DNA of 47,360 bases from Candidatus Syntrophosphaera thermopropionivorans (GCF_004353895.1 NZ_SMOG01000010.1:1-47360); one strand, 5' to 3'; numbered from the stretch's first letter, positions 1 to 9,927 are shown. Translations and numbers: made by a program. The notes: generated from the sequence alone by a model not told the origin.

Positions 1-12
1 ATTATTAATAGC

Positions 13-84
13 AAGCTCCTTCGGAGCTTCATAAACGAGGACGTTTATGACCCCGTTATGGGGTGTGAGACGTCCTCGTCTCAC
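13..84. repeat. cluster of four consecutive hairpins
   Basis: Four perfect stem-loops follow one another almost without gaps. AAGCTCC/GGAGCTT lies at 13-29, ATAAACG/CGTTTAT at 31-48, ACCCC/GGGGT at 50-64 and GTGAGACG/CGTCTCAC at 65-84. The second and fourth hairpins carry complementary segments (ACGAGGACGT at 35-44, ACGTCCTCGT at 70-79), so their loops could pair with each other or the whole could refold. It is GC-richer than its surroundings. No gene is visible upstream in the window, so it could be the 3' end or terminator of a gene to the left, a structured RNA, or a mobile-element end. Confidence 0.7.
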
Positions 85-197
85 CAAGCCATTAGTTATT
101 TATAAAGGGATATCAAATTCTTAGCTCTTAAAAATCAAGTATTTCTTCCATATATTTCAAACCTTGATAAATTGAACTAAAATTTTTAAAATAAAAC

Positions 198-226
198 TTG
201 ACAGGGAAGATAGATAAATTTAAAAT
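198..226 (+). promoter_or_regulatory. sigma70-type promoter candidate
   Basis: A perfect -35 TTGACA (198-203) is followed after 17 bases by TAAAAT (221-226), one mismatch from the -10 consensus. Transcription would start near 233 and read toward the secreted-protein gene at 532, leaving an untranslated leader of about 300 bases. Nothing else was recognised between 90 and 531; the short open frames there overlap on opposite strands and look random. Confidence 0.45.
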
Positions 227-531
227 ACTTTTGAGAATTTTGAAGATAAAAGCTTTGTGTTTGAGGAAAACATTTATGCTCCTACAAAGTGAAGGTGTGG
301 TTATGTATAAAACAGCGAGATGGGGAATACCATCTATCTTAAAAGCCAGCTTTAGTTTAAAGCATCCTCTCATCTCAATTAGTTATTGAACCGCCATTTT
401 CTCCGTTCTTTTGTTATGTTCTCAAAGTTTTTATTCAGTTTATATAGAAGAGAGTTACGCTAAGGATACAGACAGTACCTGTATAACCTTGAGTTATTGA
501 TTAACTACTAAACAAGCAAGGGAGATTTAAG

Positions 532-3500
532 ATGAAAAGGTCTCTATTATTTATTTTAATTTTAGGTTTTATCACTTTGGGATTGGCTTCTATAACCGAG
601 TATTATACCTTCAATCAAACCAGCGGAACCTACAATCCTTTTAACCCTGAGGAAGGGAATTTGATACCAGAATTATCAGCTAACAATGTTCTTTCTTCTC
701 CTATTTCTATTGGCTTTATCTTTCCTTATGGTACGAACTTATATACCGAAGTTAAGATTAGTTCAAATGGTTGGCTTGGCTTAGGTTCTTCGCAGACAAA
801 TAGCTTGAATTACAACCAACTCAATTACATCTATAATTGTCCTATTCTGGCACCTCTCTGGGATGACTTAAGTTTGCAAATGGGCACTTGTTATTATAAA
901 ATTGCTGGTACTGCTCCTCATCGTGTTTTTACCGTCCAATACACTAATTTAAAATGGAATTATACTGCCAGTTCATTTTTTAATTTACAGGTAAAATTAT
1001 ATGAAACCGGGAAGATTGAGTTTATTTATGGATTTGCTACCGGGTCACCAAATTCTCCTTCTGCTTCAATTGGAATCAATATGCTCCCTGGAGGTTCTGA
1101 ATGGTTCTATTCTGTTACTCCAGGGAATCCTGCTACGGTTTCAACTACCACGGAAAATAATCAAATCTCTATTTGGCCCGGAGAAGGAACTATATATGAA
1201 TTTAATCCAGTTATCCCATTTTCCAATGATTTAGCTGCACTCTCAATTTCAGGTAATAATGTGCTTACAGTCGGAGAAAATTCTGATTATCAGATATTGA
1301 TTAGAAATAGAGGTAACAATAACCAAAACAATTATCAGATAAAACTTTTACTGGACGATGAGGAAATTGCTTCCCTGAATGGCAATCCTATTCAAGCAGG
1401 TGAATTTCAGACCTATACGCTTTCCTGGATTCCTTCTTTTAATTTTATTGGTCCTGGCAATTTATCTGGGAAAGTTGTTTTATCGGGAGATGAAAATCCA
1501 GTTAATAATCAAACCTCTCCGTTACTTATTACTATTCAACCTGCTGAAATCCAAGAAGTAACTATTGGCTCAGGAAATGAATTAGCCAGAATACCTATAG
1601 ATTTTAACAAAAGAAACTCACTTTATGAATGCCTTTATTATCCCGAAGAGATTGGCTTTTCCAGCGGAATTATCTACTCTATAAATCTCTATAATTATTT
1701 TGTTAATTCACCAGCTAATGGTATGACCAGAATCTGGTTAGGAACCACAGATTTGCCCGACCTAAGTTTAAATTGGATTCTTTCTAATCAATTAACTCTG
1801 GTCTTTGAAGGAAATATTGATTATCCTGCTGGAGTCAACACCATCTCCATTCCCTTACAGACACCTTATTTACACTATCCAGGTAATCTGGTGATGATGG
1901 TGCAAAGACCCTGGGACCAACAATTTTATTCCGAGAATAACAATTTCTATGCCCAGACTATAGGTTCTCATAGAGCTCGTAAAACAAACATTGATAATCA
2001 AATTTTTGAACCTTCCAGTCCTCCACCTTCTACGGTTTCCGGTCAATTTCCTAAAACCACCTTTTTATACACTAATTATTCTTTGCTCAATGATCTGAGT
2101 TGCTTGAGTATTAATGGCAACCCTGCTCCATCTATTGGCTCAAACTATTATTATACCATAACCATAAAAAATAATGGAATAGAAACTCAGAATAATTATG
2201 TAGTCAGACTAATGGCTACTGATGGAACAGAACTGAGTTCTGTGATGGGTTCAACTATAGCTCCACAACAAACATTAGAATTTGATATACCCTGGATTCC
2301 TGCCTTTGAAGGCTCTGTTTCTATCTATGGAGAAGTTATCTTGGTAGGAGATGAAATTGAGACCAATAATCAATCTCTTCCTTTAAAGATTAGAGTCTAT
2401 CCTGAAGGTATTTTCTATAGTCACATTACTATTGGTGAAGGTAATTTGTGGGAAAGAATGCCTATGGATTTCTACTGGAAGAACTCCTTATTTGAAACTG
2501 TATATCTTGCTTCTGAACTGAATACAAGCGGTCTATTAACTGACATTCAAGTTTATAATTATTTTTATTTGAATTCGCCTAACGAACCAACCAAAATCTG
2601 GATGGGAGAAACTACACTCAATGACCTTTCTCAAGGTTGGATTCCATCTACTGACCTGACTTTAGTTTTTGACGGAATGGTAGATTATCCTGCCTATAAT
2701 AATGATATTTTAATCCATCTGGATACCCCTTATCAATATAATGGAAATAATCTGGTAGTAATGTTCAAGCGTCCCTGGGATCCAACTTATTTACATAGTG
2801 ATGGAGTTTTTCGCAATCAGACAGGTGATGTAATTAATCGCACCCTTAAAGTTGCCAGTGATGTCATAGATTATGATCCTGCCAATCCTCCTGCTAATAC
2901 TACGGCACAAGCGATATTTCCTATGACTACTTTTATGATTAAGTATACTGATCCTTTTGGTGAACCTGTCACTCTTCCATCCAGTATGAATGTAGCTTGT
3001 GCTGTAACCATTGATGGACTTCCTGCATCTTCTGGAGATATTCTGGCTGCTTATGTTGATGTTAATGGAGTTCCTCAGCTAAGAGGTAAACAAACTATTC
3101 AGTTAAGTGATAATCTTGCCAGTTGTATAATTCAGATTTATACTGAGAATGATGCTGAAATAGTCCGTTTCAGGATCTGGGACCCGAATAATAATCAGAT
3201 TTATCTTTCTTCAAATACGCTCAGCACTTTAGTTAATGCCACCATTGGTTCCATCCCTGATAATCCTTTTATGATTTATGGAATTAGCCCTCAAACTCAA
3301 TCCTTATCATTAGTAGGTGGCTGGAATCTTATTTCCTTGAATATATCTCCACCGGATCACCGTATAATTTCTTTAATATCTGCAATTGCAAATAATGTTC
3401 AGCAAATTAAAGGAACAGAAGGAGTGTATATTTTAAACAATCCTTTTTCTTCTTTAGCTGCTTTAACGGATGGTAAAGCTTATAGTATTCTGATGTCTAG

Positions 3501-4425
3501 TCCAGCTAACTGGACAGTAAGTGGAGCGCCCATTCCTGTTTCTACACCCATACCCTTATCTGATGGTTGGAATCTTGCTGCATATTATCCTACTACACCT
3601 TTAGCTGTAACGGAAGCTATGAGTTCTATTTCCGAATGGCTTATCCAGGTGAAAAGTACAGATGGAGTTTATATTCCGGGTAATCCTTATTCTACCTTGA
3701 CTACTATGTATCCAGGTAAAGGTTACTGGATAAAGATTAATGGAGCTCATAATCTGATTTATCCAGAACCAGCCAGAACCAGAGATAGTTCTTTATCACA
3801 TGTTACTCAGAATCAGGTTAAAGACGAAGAGCAGGTGCGGATACTATCCAATAGTTTAACCCTATTGGCGAGATGCAATGCTGCAGAAGAGGGAGATTAT
3901 CTCTTAGCCAGAGTGGAAGGAGAATTAAGAGGTAAGGAAAAGTTCATTTTTCCTGAGGGATTTCCTGCAGTTCTTTTGCAGGTCTACACGGAAACTGCAG
4001 GTGAAGAGATAAGCTTTAGCCTCTTAAAACCAGATGGTAGAGAGATAGTTTTAGCCACCACTCTGATAAGTGAACCAGGTGCTATTTTAGGAGATTATCC
4101 TGAGTTTGTAGTTTTGGAATCAACCGCAATTGAGGACCAAGTTATAATTCCTACTCAGTTGAAAGGTTGTTATCCCAATCCCTTTAATCCGAGTACTACC
4201 ATTGTCTTTAGTATAGGAGAAGAAACTCAGGTAAATATAGATATCTATAACTTAAAAGGTCAGAAAGTTCGTCATCTAACCAATGATAGTTTCAGCAGAG
4301 GTGAACATAAACTTCTCTGGGATGGCAAAGATGACCAGGGCAGGAAAGTTGCTTCCGGCATCTATTTTGCTGAGATGAGAACACCTCATTACAAGAAACA
4401 TATTAAAATGATAATGACTAAATAA
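532..4425 (+). CDS. large secreted multidomain protein with FlgD-like C-terminal sorting tail
   Basis: 1297 residues, preceded by GGGAG. A signal peptide covers about residues 1-20 and predicts export. A beta-rich N-terminal region follows. A unit of about 290 residues then occurs twice, from about 230 and 519: a CARDB-like segment (NDL.-.LSI.GN, NNG/NRGN..QNNY) followed by a module with IWLG/IWMG and RPWD motifs. From about 807 comes the LRG/ET-N-E module shared with the next two genes. After it are two GWNLISL-type repeats with GKGYWIKI and a diverged second copy of the LRG module (GELRGKE, QVYTETAGE). The last ~85 residues (YPNPFNPSTT, YNLKGQKV, WDGKDDQGRKVASGIY) match the FlgD Ig-like/type A sorting tails used by type IX secretion. 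The location on or outside the outer membrane is inferred. The substrate is unknown; adhesion or polymer binding is possible. Confidence 0.75.
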   Translation: MKRSLLFILILGFITLGLASITEYYTFNQTSGTYNPFNPEEGNLIPELSANNVLSSPISIGFIFPYGTNLYTEVKISSNGWLGLGSSQTNSLNYNQLNYIYNCPILAPLWDDLSLQMGTCYYKIAGTAPHRVFTVQYTNLKWNYTASSFFNLQVKLYETGKIEFIYGFATGSPNSPSASIGINMLPGGSEWFYSVTPGNPATVSTTTENNQISIWPGEGTIYEFNPVIPFSNDLAALSISGNNVLTVGENSDYQILIRNRGNNNQNNYQIKLLLDDEEIASLNGNPIQAGEFQTYTLSWIPSFNFIGPGNLSGKVVLSGDENPVNNQTSPLLITIQPAEIQEVTIGSGNELARIPIDFNKRNSLYECLYYPEEIGFSSGIIYSINLYNYFVNSPANGMTRIWLGTTDLPDLSLNWILSNQLTLVFEGNIDYPAGVNTISIPLQTPYLHYPGNLVMMVQRPWDQQFYSENNNFYAQTIGSHRARKTNIDNQIFEPSSPPPSTVSGQFPKTTFLYTNYSLLNDLSCLSINGNPAPSIGSNYYYTITIKNNGIETQNNYVVRLMATDGTELSSVMGSTIAPQQTLEFDIPWIPAFEGSVSIYGEVILVGDEIETNNQSLPLKIRVYPEGIFYSHITIGEGNLWERMPMDFYWKNSLFETVYLASELNTSGLLTDIQVYNYFYLNSPNEPTKIWMGETTLNDLSQGWIPSTDLTLVFDGMVDYPAYNNDILIHLDTPYQYNGNNLVVMFKRPWDPTYLHSDGVFRNQTGDVINRTLKVASDVIDYDPANPPANTTAQAIFPMTTFMIKYTDPFGEPVTLPSSMNVACAVTIDGLPASSGDILAAYVDVNGVPQLRGKQTIQLSDNLASCIIQIYTENDAEIVRFRIWDPNNNQIYLSSNTLSTLVNATIGSIPDNPFMIYGISPQTQSLSLVGGWNLISLNISPPDHRIISLISAIANNVQQIKGTEGVYILNNPFSSLAALTDGKAYSILMSSPANWTVSGAPIPVSTPIPLSDGWNLAAYYPTTPLAVTEAMSSISEWLIQVKSTDGVYIPGNPYSTLTTMYPGKGYWIKINGAHNLIYPEPARTRDSSLSHVTQNQVKDEEQVRILSNSLTLLARCNAAEEGDYLLARVEGELRGKEKFIFPEGFPAVLLQVYTETAGEEISFSLLKPDGREIVLATTLISEPGAILGDYPEFVVLESTAIEDQVIIPTQLKGCYPNPFNPSTTIVFSIGEETQVNIDIYNLKGQKVRHLTNDSFSRGEHKLLWDGKDDQGRKVASGIYFAEMRTPHYKKHIKMIMTK

Positions 4426-4443
4426 GGATTTTAAGGAGGAAAA

Positions 4444-7400
4444 ATGAATTCCAGAATTTTAGTCTTATTACTATGTATCATAGCCTTAGCTACTATATTA
4501 CCAGCTAAGGAGATGGCTCCTTATTCCTATCCCAATAAAATTGAGATAGAACCACAGACAAAAGTTTATTCCTCAAGTAGAATTGCTCCAGAATATACAT
4601 TCACCAGGACACCAATTCCCATAATGACTTCTTATTATGACTATATGATTGGTAGCTATCACAGTTTACCCTTACAAATTATCCCTGATAATGCAGAGGG
4701 CGGCTATTTTATGACCTATCACGGAAGAAGAATGGCAAGTGGAACTCGTCGGGTTTTTTATTCCTATATTAGTCCACAAGGCGAAATTATAGCTAATAAT
4801 GAGATTAGTGATCAAAATTTAAATGAAGGCTATCCCACTTTAGCGGTTGATCCCGTTTCTGGTAAACCATTATATGCCTGGCATGGTAATTTTGATGCCG
4901 ATCTTGAGTATGAGATAAAGTTTGCCTCAGATGCGTTCCTGGATGGTATTACTGGTCTTTTTCATTATCAAATTATTTTTGATAATCCTATTATAATTGA
5001 TCCTCCTGATGGTCCTATAACTTATGATAACGATTTTGATTGGCCTACCGCGGTAATTGGTCCTTCACCAATAGCAGGTAAAAGAAGAATCTATGTCGTT
5101 GCCACAAATTCAGTTACTCATAGTTCATATCCTGTTGAAAATCCCTATATTGCTTATGCTGATTTCAATGAAGAAGATATTGAAGAGGGCAATGACTTGG
5201 TCTGGAGTTACACCTCCATTCCGGAACTAAATCAATGGAATGTAGATATGAACTGGCGAAGACCTTTTCATTCTATTACTTGTGATAATTCGGGTAACCT
5301 CTATTATGCTGGTTATCATACCGCTTATGCAAATGATGGAATTACCCCTATTAATGAACCTGATTTGGATGTGTTTATCTGTCCTAATTATGGGCAGGGC
5401 ACCTGGAGAAGAGTTAGTAGTTCCAGTCATCTGAATATGTGGAATCCTCCAACTTCACCTACTGATAACACTGGATATTTTGTTTCTCCCGTTACCGGTC
5501 AACCTTATGGTGATAATGGGGATATCTATTTTGGCATTCATAACTCCGGTCATTTAAATGCCTCTGTAGATAATGAAGGAAGAGTTCATGTCTTTGCTAT
5601 TTGGGCATTTAAAAATAGTGATGATTATTATTACCCTAATTATCAATATGTTAAAGAATTTATTTTTAATCCTCAAACTGAAACCTTCACCATTAAAGAC
5701 ATTTGTCCCCAGAAAGACCCAGCCGATACCTTCAATACTACTTTTTGTCCCTGGGACCTTGAACCTCCTTTTGGAGAAGTGGATGAATTTAGTAATATAG
5801 CACCTTCAAATCCTTTAATAGTGAGCGATTGGCCCTATCCCCATTGGGATGATACAGCTCATAGTGATGCTATGCAGTTCCATTATAATAATTGCAAAAT
5901 CACCAACGCCAATGAAGAAGGAATGATGGCAGCAGTTTGGCAAAATTCTGAGAGAGCTCGCAGGTTTAATAAATTTGGGGATATGCAATATTTAGCTTAT
6001 GCAAATACTCCAGAAATTTGGATTGCTGTCTCACCAGATAATGGCAACACCTGGAGTGAACCTATTATCCTGAATAATGTAGATACTCCTCAATTTGCTG
6101 GTCTCAAACCTATGTGGGTCTATCCTGCAAATAAGATTAAATATATAGGTATGCAAGAAGGACATAAGGTTGGAAAATTAGCTCTGATGTTCTATAACGA
6201 TTACACCTGGGGTTCCAATGTAATTACTCCACCCTATCATATGAACCCTGATGGTGGACAGGTTATGTTTACTGAACTCCAGATTGTATTTCCTGTTCAA
6301 CTACCTACAGAAGATCCTTTTGGAGAGCCAATTGTCTTAAGTAGCAGTATGACAGTAATGGCAGGAGTTCAGATTAATGGAGTTATGGCTTCTGAAGGAG
6401 ATGTAGTGGCAGCTTATGTCAATGTCAATGGGGTTCCTCAATTGCGCGGGAAGGAAACCGTACAGGTCATAGATGGAGTTGCAGGTTGTCTTTTGCAGGT
6501 TTATACAGAGACTAATGGAGAAATCGTCTATTTCAAAGTCTGGGATGCCAGTACTAATAGAGTGTATTTTGCGGAAGAAACTCTCAATAGTATAGTCAAT
6601 GGAACTATTGGAGAATATCCCCAGAACCTTTTCTGGCTAAATTTTGGAACCTCTCAGCTTCAGATTATTAATCTCCAGACTGGCTGGAATATGATTTCTC
6701 TTAATGTACATCCTGAAAGTATGGATATAACTGATATCTTTAATGATATTATGTCCAATATAGTAATGATTAAATCACCCAATGGAGTTTTTATTCCTGA
6801 TAATCCTTATAATACATTAACCAATTTAGCCGACGGGAAAGGCTATTTTGTCAAGGTTTCCAGTCCCTGTAACTTGCTTGTTAACGGAATTGCAATTGAT
6901 GTTGCTCAACCTATTAATTTAAATCCTGGTTGGAATCTAATCGGTTATACCCCTCAAGTTACTTTGAATACAGGTGCTGCCTTAGCTAATATTGCTACTC
7001 ATCTCATTCAGATTAAAGGTGAGGAAGGCGTGTATGAAACCAATAATCCTTTCAGCAATCTAAATGTTCTCCATCCTGGAAAAGCCTACTGGATTAAAGT
7101 TAATGCCTCTTGCAATTTAGTTTATCCTCCCTCTGGGAAACAAAATATAATCTTTCAGCCTGTTCTTTCCTGTAAAAAATATGGGACTCCCATTGTGAAG
7201 ACCAATAGTCAAACTGTGCTTTGTTCACTGAATGAGCTTGCTCAGGAAGGTGATATTTTAGCAACTCTGGTGAATGAAGAATTACGAGGATTATCCTATA
7301 TCAAGAAAAATAATGGCATTACTGGTGCTCTTATCAATATCTTTACTGAAGAAGCTGGGGAAATAATCCAGTTTAAACTCATTAAAAAAGATAGCGATGA

Positions 7401-7791
7401 AGTTTATAACTTTCTGCCAGATTTATTAAGTGCACCTGGTGAAGCGATAGGAAATTATGAACAGGGGATTTTTTATAATCTTATCCCTGATCAAAATCAA
7501 ATCCCGGAAATTAATACTGCTCTTATTTCTGCCTATCCTAATCCTTTCACAAATTCCACTTCTATTTCTTTGATTATGGGGAAAGAAAAATCCCCGATTC
7601 AGCTAAATATCTATAACCTCCGGGGTCAAAAAGTAAAAACTCTTTTTGATGGAACTCTTGACTCTGGAAATCATAATCTCATCTGGGATGCAACGGATGA
7701 TAATGGCAGAAAAGTAGCTTCTGGCATCTATTATTGTAAATTGCACTCAGCCGGTACAAATCAACTGATTAAACTTCTGCTACTTAAGTAA
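4444..7791 (+). CDS. large secreted protein with Asp-box/BNR-like region and sorting tail
   Basis: 1115 residues. AAGGAGG lies just before the ATG, 18 bases after the previous stop, so it is probably cotranscribed with that gene. A signal peptide is visible at about 1-21. The N-terminal ~600 residues are rich in aromatic residues and glycine. They contain SPDNGNTWSEP, a sialidase-type Asp box, which suggests a beta-propeller fold but does not prove sialidase activity. At about 624 is the shared LRG module (DPFGEP, LRGKETVQ, YTETNGE). Two GWN repeats with GKGYF/GKAYWIKV follow, then a diverged LRG copy (EELRGLS, IFTEEAGE). The end is a FlgD-like sorting tail (YPNPF, YNLRGQKVK, WDATDDNGRKVASGIYY). 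The second half therefore parallels the upstream gene closely, consistent with duplication and exchange of N-terminal regions. Substrate and function are unknown. Confidence 0.75.
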   Translation: MNSRILVLLLCIIALATILPAKEMAPYSYPNKIEIEPQTKVYSSSRIAPEYTFTRTPIPIMTSYYDYMIGSYHSLPLQIIPDNAEGGYFMTYHGRRMASGTRRVFYSYISPQGEIIANNEISDQNLNEGYPTLAVDPVSGKPLYAWHGNFDADLEYEIKFASDAFLDGITGLFHYQIIFDNPIIIDPPDGPITYDNDFDWPTAVIGPSPIAGKRRIYVVATNSVTHSSYPVENPYIAYADFNEEDIEEGNDLVWSYTSIPELNQWNVDMNWRRPFHSITCDNSGNLYYAGYHTAYANDGITPINEPDLDVFICPNYGQGTWRRVSSSSHLNMWNPPTSPTDNTGYFVSPVTGQPYGDNGDIYFGIHNSGHLNASVDNEGRVHVFAIWAFKNSDDYYYPNYQYVKEFIFNPQTETFTIKDICPQKDPADTFNTTFCPWDLEPPFGEVDEFSNIAPSNPLIVSDWPYPHWDDTAHSDAMQFHYNNCKITNANEEGMMAAVWQNSERARRFNKFGDMQYLAYANTPEIWIAVSPDNGNTWSEPIILNNVDTPQFAGLKPMWVYPANKIKYIGMQEGHKVGKLALMFYNDYTWGSNVITPPYHMNPDGGQVMFTELQIVFPVQLPTEDPFGEPIVLSSSMTVMAGVQINGVMASEGDVVAAYVNVNGVPQLRGKETVQVIDGVAGCLLQVYTETNGEIVYFKVWDASTNRVYFAEETLNSIVNGTIGEYPQNLFWLNFGTSQLQIINLQTGWNMISLNVHPESMDITDIFNDIMSNIVMIKSPNGVFIPDNPYNTLTNLADGKGYFVKVSSPCNLLVNGIAIDVAQPINLNPGWNLIGYTPQVTLNTGAALANIATHLIQIKGEEGVYETNNPFSNLNVLHPGKAYWIKVNASCNLVYPPSGKQNIIFQPVLSCKKYGTPIVKTNSQTVLCSLNELAQEGDILATLVNEELRGLSYIKKNNGITGALINIFTEEAGEIIQFKLIKKDSDEVYNFLPDLLSAPGEAIGNYEQGIFYNLIPDQNQIPEINTALISAYPNPFTNSTSISLIMGKEKSPIQLNIYNLRGQKVKTLFDGTLDSGNHNLIWDATDDNGRKVASGIYYCKLHSAGTNQLIKLLLLK

Positions 7792-7803
7792 TTGGAGTGT
7801 GTT

Positions 7804-9366
7804 ATGAAACCTAAAATTCTCCTTCTACTTACCTTGATTGTTCTAATAACTTCTGCTTTTGCCACTGATCCCTGGGGAGAACCTGTTGTCCTGCCAGGAA
7901 GTATGACTGTTATGGCTCAGGTTTTTATAAATGGAATGCCAGCTTCAAGTAATGATGTGTTGGCGGCTATGGTAGATGTTGCAGAGACTACGGAACTTCG
8001 TGGTAAAGCCACTATTCAAAATATCAATGGAGTTGCTGGATGTCTAATCCAAATTTTCACCGAAACCAACGGGGAAATTATTCACTTTAAACTCTGGGAT
8101 GAAAGTGCTCAAATGGTCTTTAATGCTTCTCCGACTCTTAACTCCGAAGTTAATGGTATAGTTGGTAGCTATCCCAATAATATGTATCAAATATATGCTG
8201 GCTCAAATATGATTACTGACCCCTGGACAGAACCTTTAATTTTAACCAGCAGTATGACCGTCCTGGCGCAAGTCGGAATCTCCGGTAATCCTACGGAAAA
8301 TAATGATATTCTGGCTGCTTTTGTAACCGTTAATGGTCAACCAGAATTACGGGGAAAACAACACATCTCTATTGTAAATGGCATCTCTGGTTGTCTTATC
8401 CAGATTTTTACTGAAACCAACGGTGAGCAGATACAGTTTAAAATATGGGATTACAGTGAACAAGAAATTGTAAATTGCACCACTACACTTCTTACTGAGG
8501 TTCAAGGTATGATAGGTTCCTGGCCAAATGACCTCTTTCCAATTCTGGGAGGTGAAATTTATACTGTGGAAAATCCTATATTGTTCCCTCCTGGTGGAAT
8601 CTATCAAACTCCTCAATTTGTTTCTATAACTTGTTCCACCTTAAATGCACAAATATATTATACCTTAAATGGAACTGATCCCACTCCAACCTCTAATCAA
8701 TATTCAACTCCTCTTTATTTTGGCTTGAATACTACCACAGAAGTGCGTGCTCGTGCCTATAAAAATTATTGGATGCCCAGCGATGTTTCAGTTCATATCT
8801 ACACTATCACCGGAACTGTTCCTACTCCTATCTTTAATCCACCAGGTGGAGTTTATAATGATTCTATTGATGTGGTGATAAGTTGTAACCTGCCAGGAGC
8901 AGTGATTCATTATACTATGGATGGCTCAAATCCTGATGAAAATTCACCCGTTTTTTCTATTCCAATTCATCTGGCTCAGGATACGCTCATTGTCATTAAA
9001 GCTAAAGCTTATAAAACTGACTGGAATCCCAGTGAAATTGCTTCTGCTACCTATGATGTACAAGTCCCTCTGTCCGATGATATTACCCTTCCTTTAATTC
9101 CTTGTATAGTTGGTTGTTACCCCAATCCTTTTATTGATTTCACCAGTATTAAAATTAATCTCAAAGAAAACCCTCTGAACTATCGTGTGGATATTTATAA
9201 TATCAAAGGAGAAAAAGTGCAACAATTTAAAGGATGTGAACGAGGTGAATTTGAAATTAAATGGGATGGTAAAGATTTTAAAGGAAATAAACTAAGCTCC
9301 GGAATTTATTTAATTTCCCTGCAGACCAAAACTTTTAGCGATATCCGGAAAATTATACTGAAATAA
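7804..9366 (+). CDS. secreted protein with two LRG modules, two chitobiase-C-terminal-like repeats and a sorting tail
   Basis: 520 residues from the ATG at 7804. This start is preferred over an in-frame TTG at 7792 because GGAG (7794-7797) sits six bases before it. A signal peptide covers about 1-20. Two copies of the shared module follow directly, near residues 22 and 139 (DPWGEPVVL / DPWTEPLIL, LRGKATIQ / LRGKQHIS, IFTETNGE). Then come two repeats of the type seen at the C terminus of chitobiases/beta-hexosaminidases (PPGGIY, IYYTLNGTDPT, VRARAYK; PPGGVY, IHYTMDGSNPD, IKAKAYK). A FlgD-like tail (YPNPF, YNIKGEKV, SSGIYLISL) ends it. It has no catalytic domain that I recognise, so it looks like a display or binding protein. 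It closes the three-gene group. Confidence 0.75.
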   Translation: MKPKILLLLTLIVLITSAFATDPWGEPVVLPGSMTVMAQVFINGMPASSNDVLAAMVDVAETTELRGKATIQNINGVAGCLIQIFTETNGEIIHFKLWDESAQMVFNASPTLNSEVNGIVGSYPNNMYQIYAGSNMITDPWTEPLILTSSMTVLAQVGISGNPTENNDILAAFVTVNGQPELRGKQHISIVNGISGCLIQIFTETNGEQIQFKIWDYSEQEIVNCTTTLLTEVQGMIGSWPNDLFPILGGEIYTVENPILFPPGGIYQTPQFVSITCSTLNAQIYYTLNGTDPTPTSNQYSTPLYFGLNTTTEVRARAYKNYWMPSDVSVHIYTITGTVPTPIFNPPGGVYNDSIDVVISCNLPGAVIHYTMDGSNPDENSPVFSIPIHLAQDTLIVIKAKAYKTDWNPSEIASATYDVQVPLSDDITLPLIPCIVGCYPNPFIDFTSIKINLKENPLNYRVDIYNIKGEKVQQFKGCERGEFEIKWDGKDFKGNKLSSGIYLISLQTKTFSDIRKIILK

Positions 9367-9399
9367 CCTATAGCAAACATACATTAAGGTGTGCGAGAA

Positions 9400-9446
9400 C
9401 TCCTTGTATTACATAACTATTAGAATTTTCGCCAAGGAGGTAATAC
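9400..9446. repeat. two crossed inverted repeats
   Basis: CTCCTTG (9400-9406) is complementary to CAAGGAG (9433-9439). GTATTAC (9406-9412) is complementary to GTAATAC (9440-9446). The order is A B A' B', so the two pairings cannot nest; in RNA they would form a pseudoknot or two alternative folds. It lies 34 bases after the stop of the last secreted-protein gene, where a 3' end would be expected. No T-run follows, so it is not a classical terminator. Confidence 0.4.
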
Positions 9447-9927
9447 CTACTCGTTTGGCAAAACTATCAGGATTTTCTATGCTATATTAGATAGTTAAAT
9501 AGAAACTTATCTCTATAGCAATTGTTAACCATAAGCTCCCTGGTAAGTGGGGAAATATATCTATTTCTTACTGTTTATTGAATTATAATGCTTTATAATG
9601 ATTGCCCATCACCAAGAAAATATGGCATTAATAAAAATTACTTTAAAACAATAAAAAATAAATAATAAGCTCCAGTTATTATCATTCTGAGGTGAAAACT
9701 AATTAACCCACTTTTTAAAGTAATATATTTAATAGTTTGCTTGCTAATAACAATTTATCATTCTGAGCTTTAAACTTTTCTTTCTGCATCTCTTAATTGC
9801 TATTGGTAGTCTTAATATTCGTTTCTAATGAATTTATTTTTATTTGCCTATTAAAAAACTGCATTGTATTTTTGTCCATTTTTCCGCCCATCTTTGGCGA
9901 TTTGATTAATGCCTTAAACTATCTTGG

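Noticed and set aside
128-389. Two overlapping open frames on opposite strands
   Set aside because: No ribosome sites, biased AT-rich composition, and they overlap the promoter candidate at 198-226.
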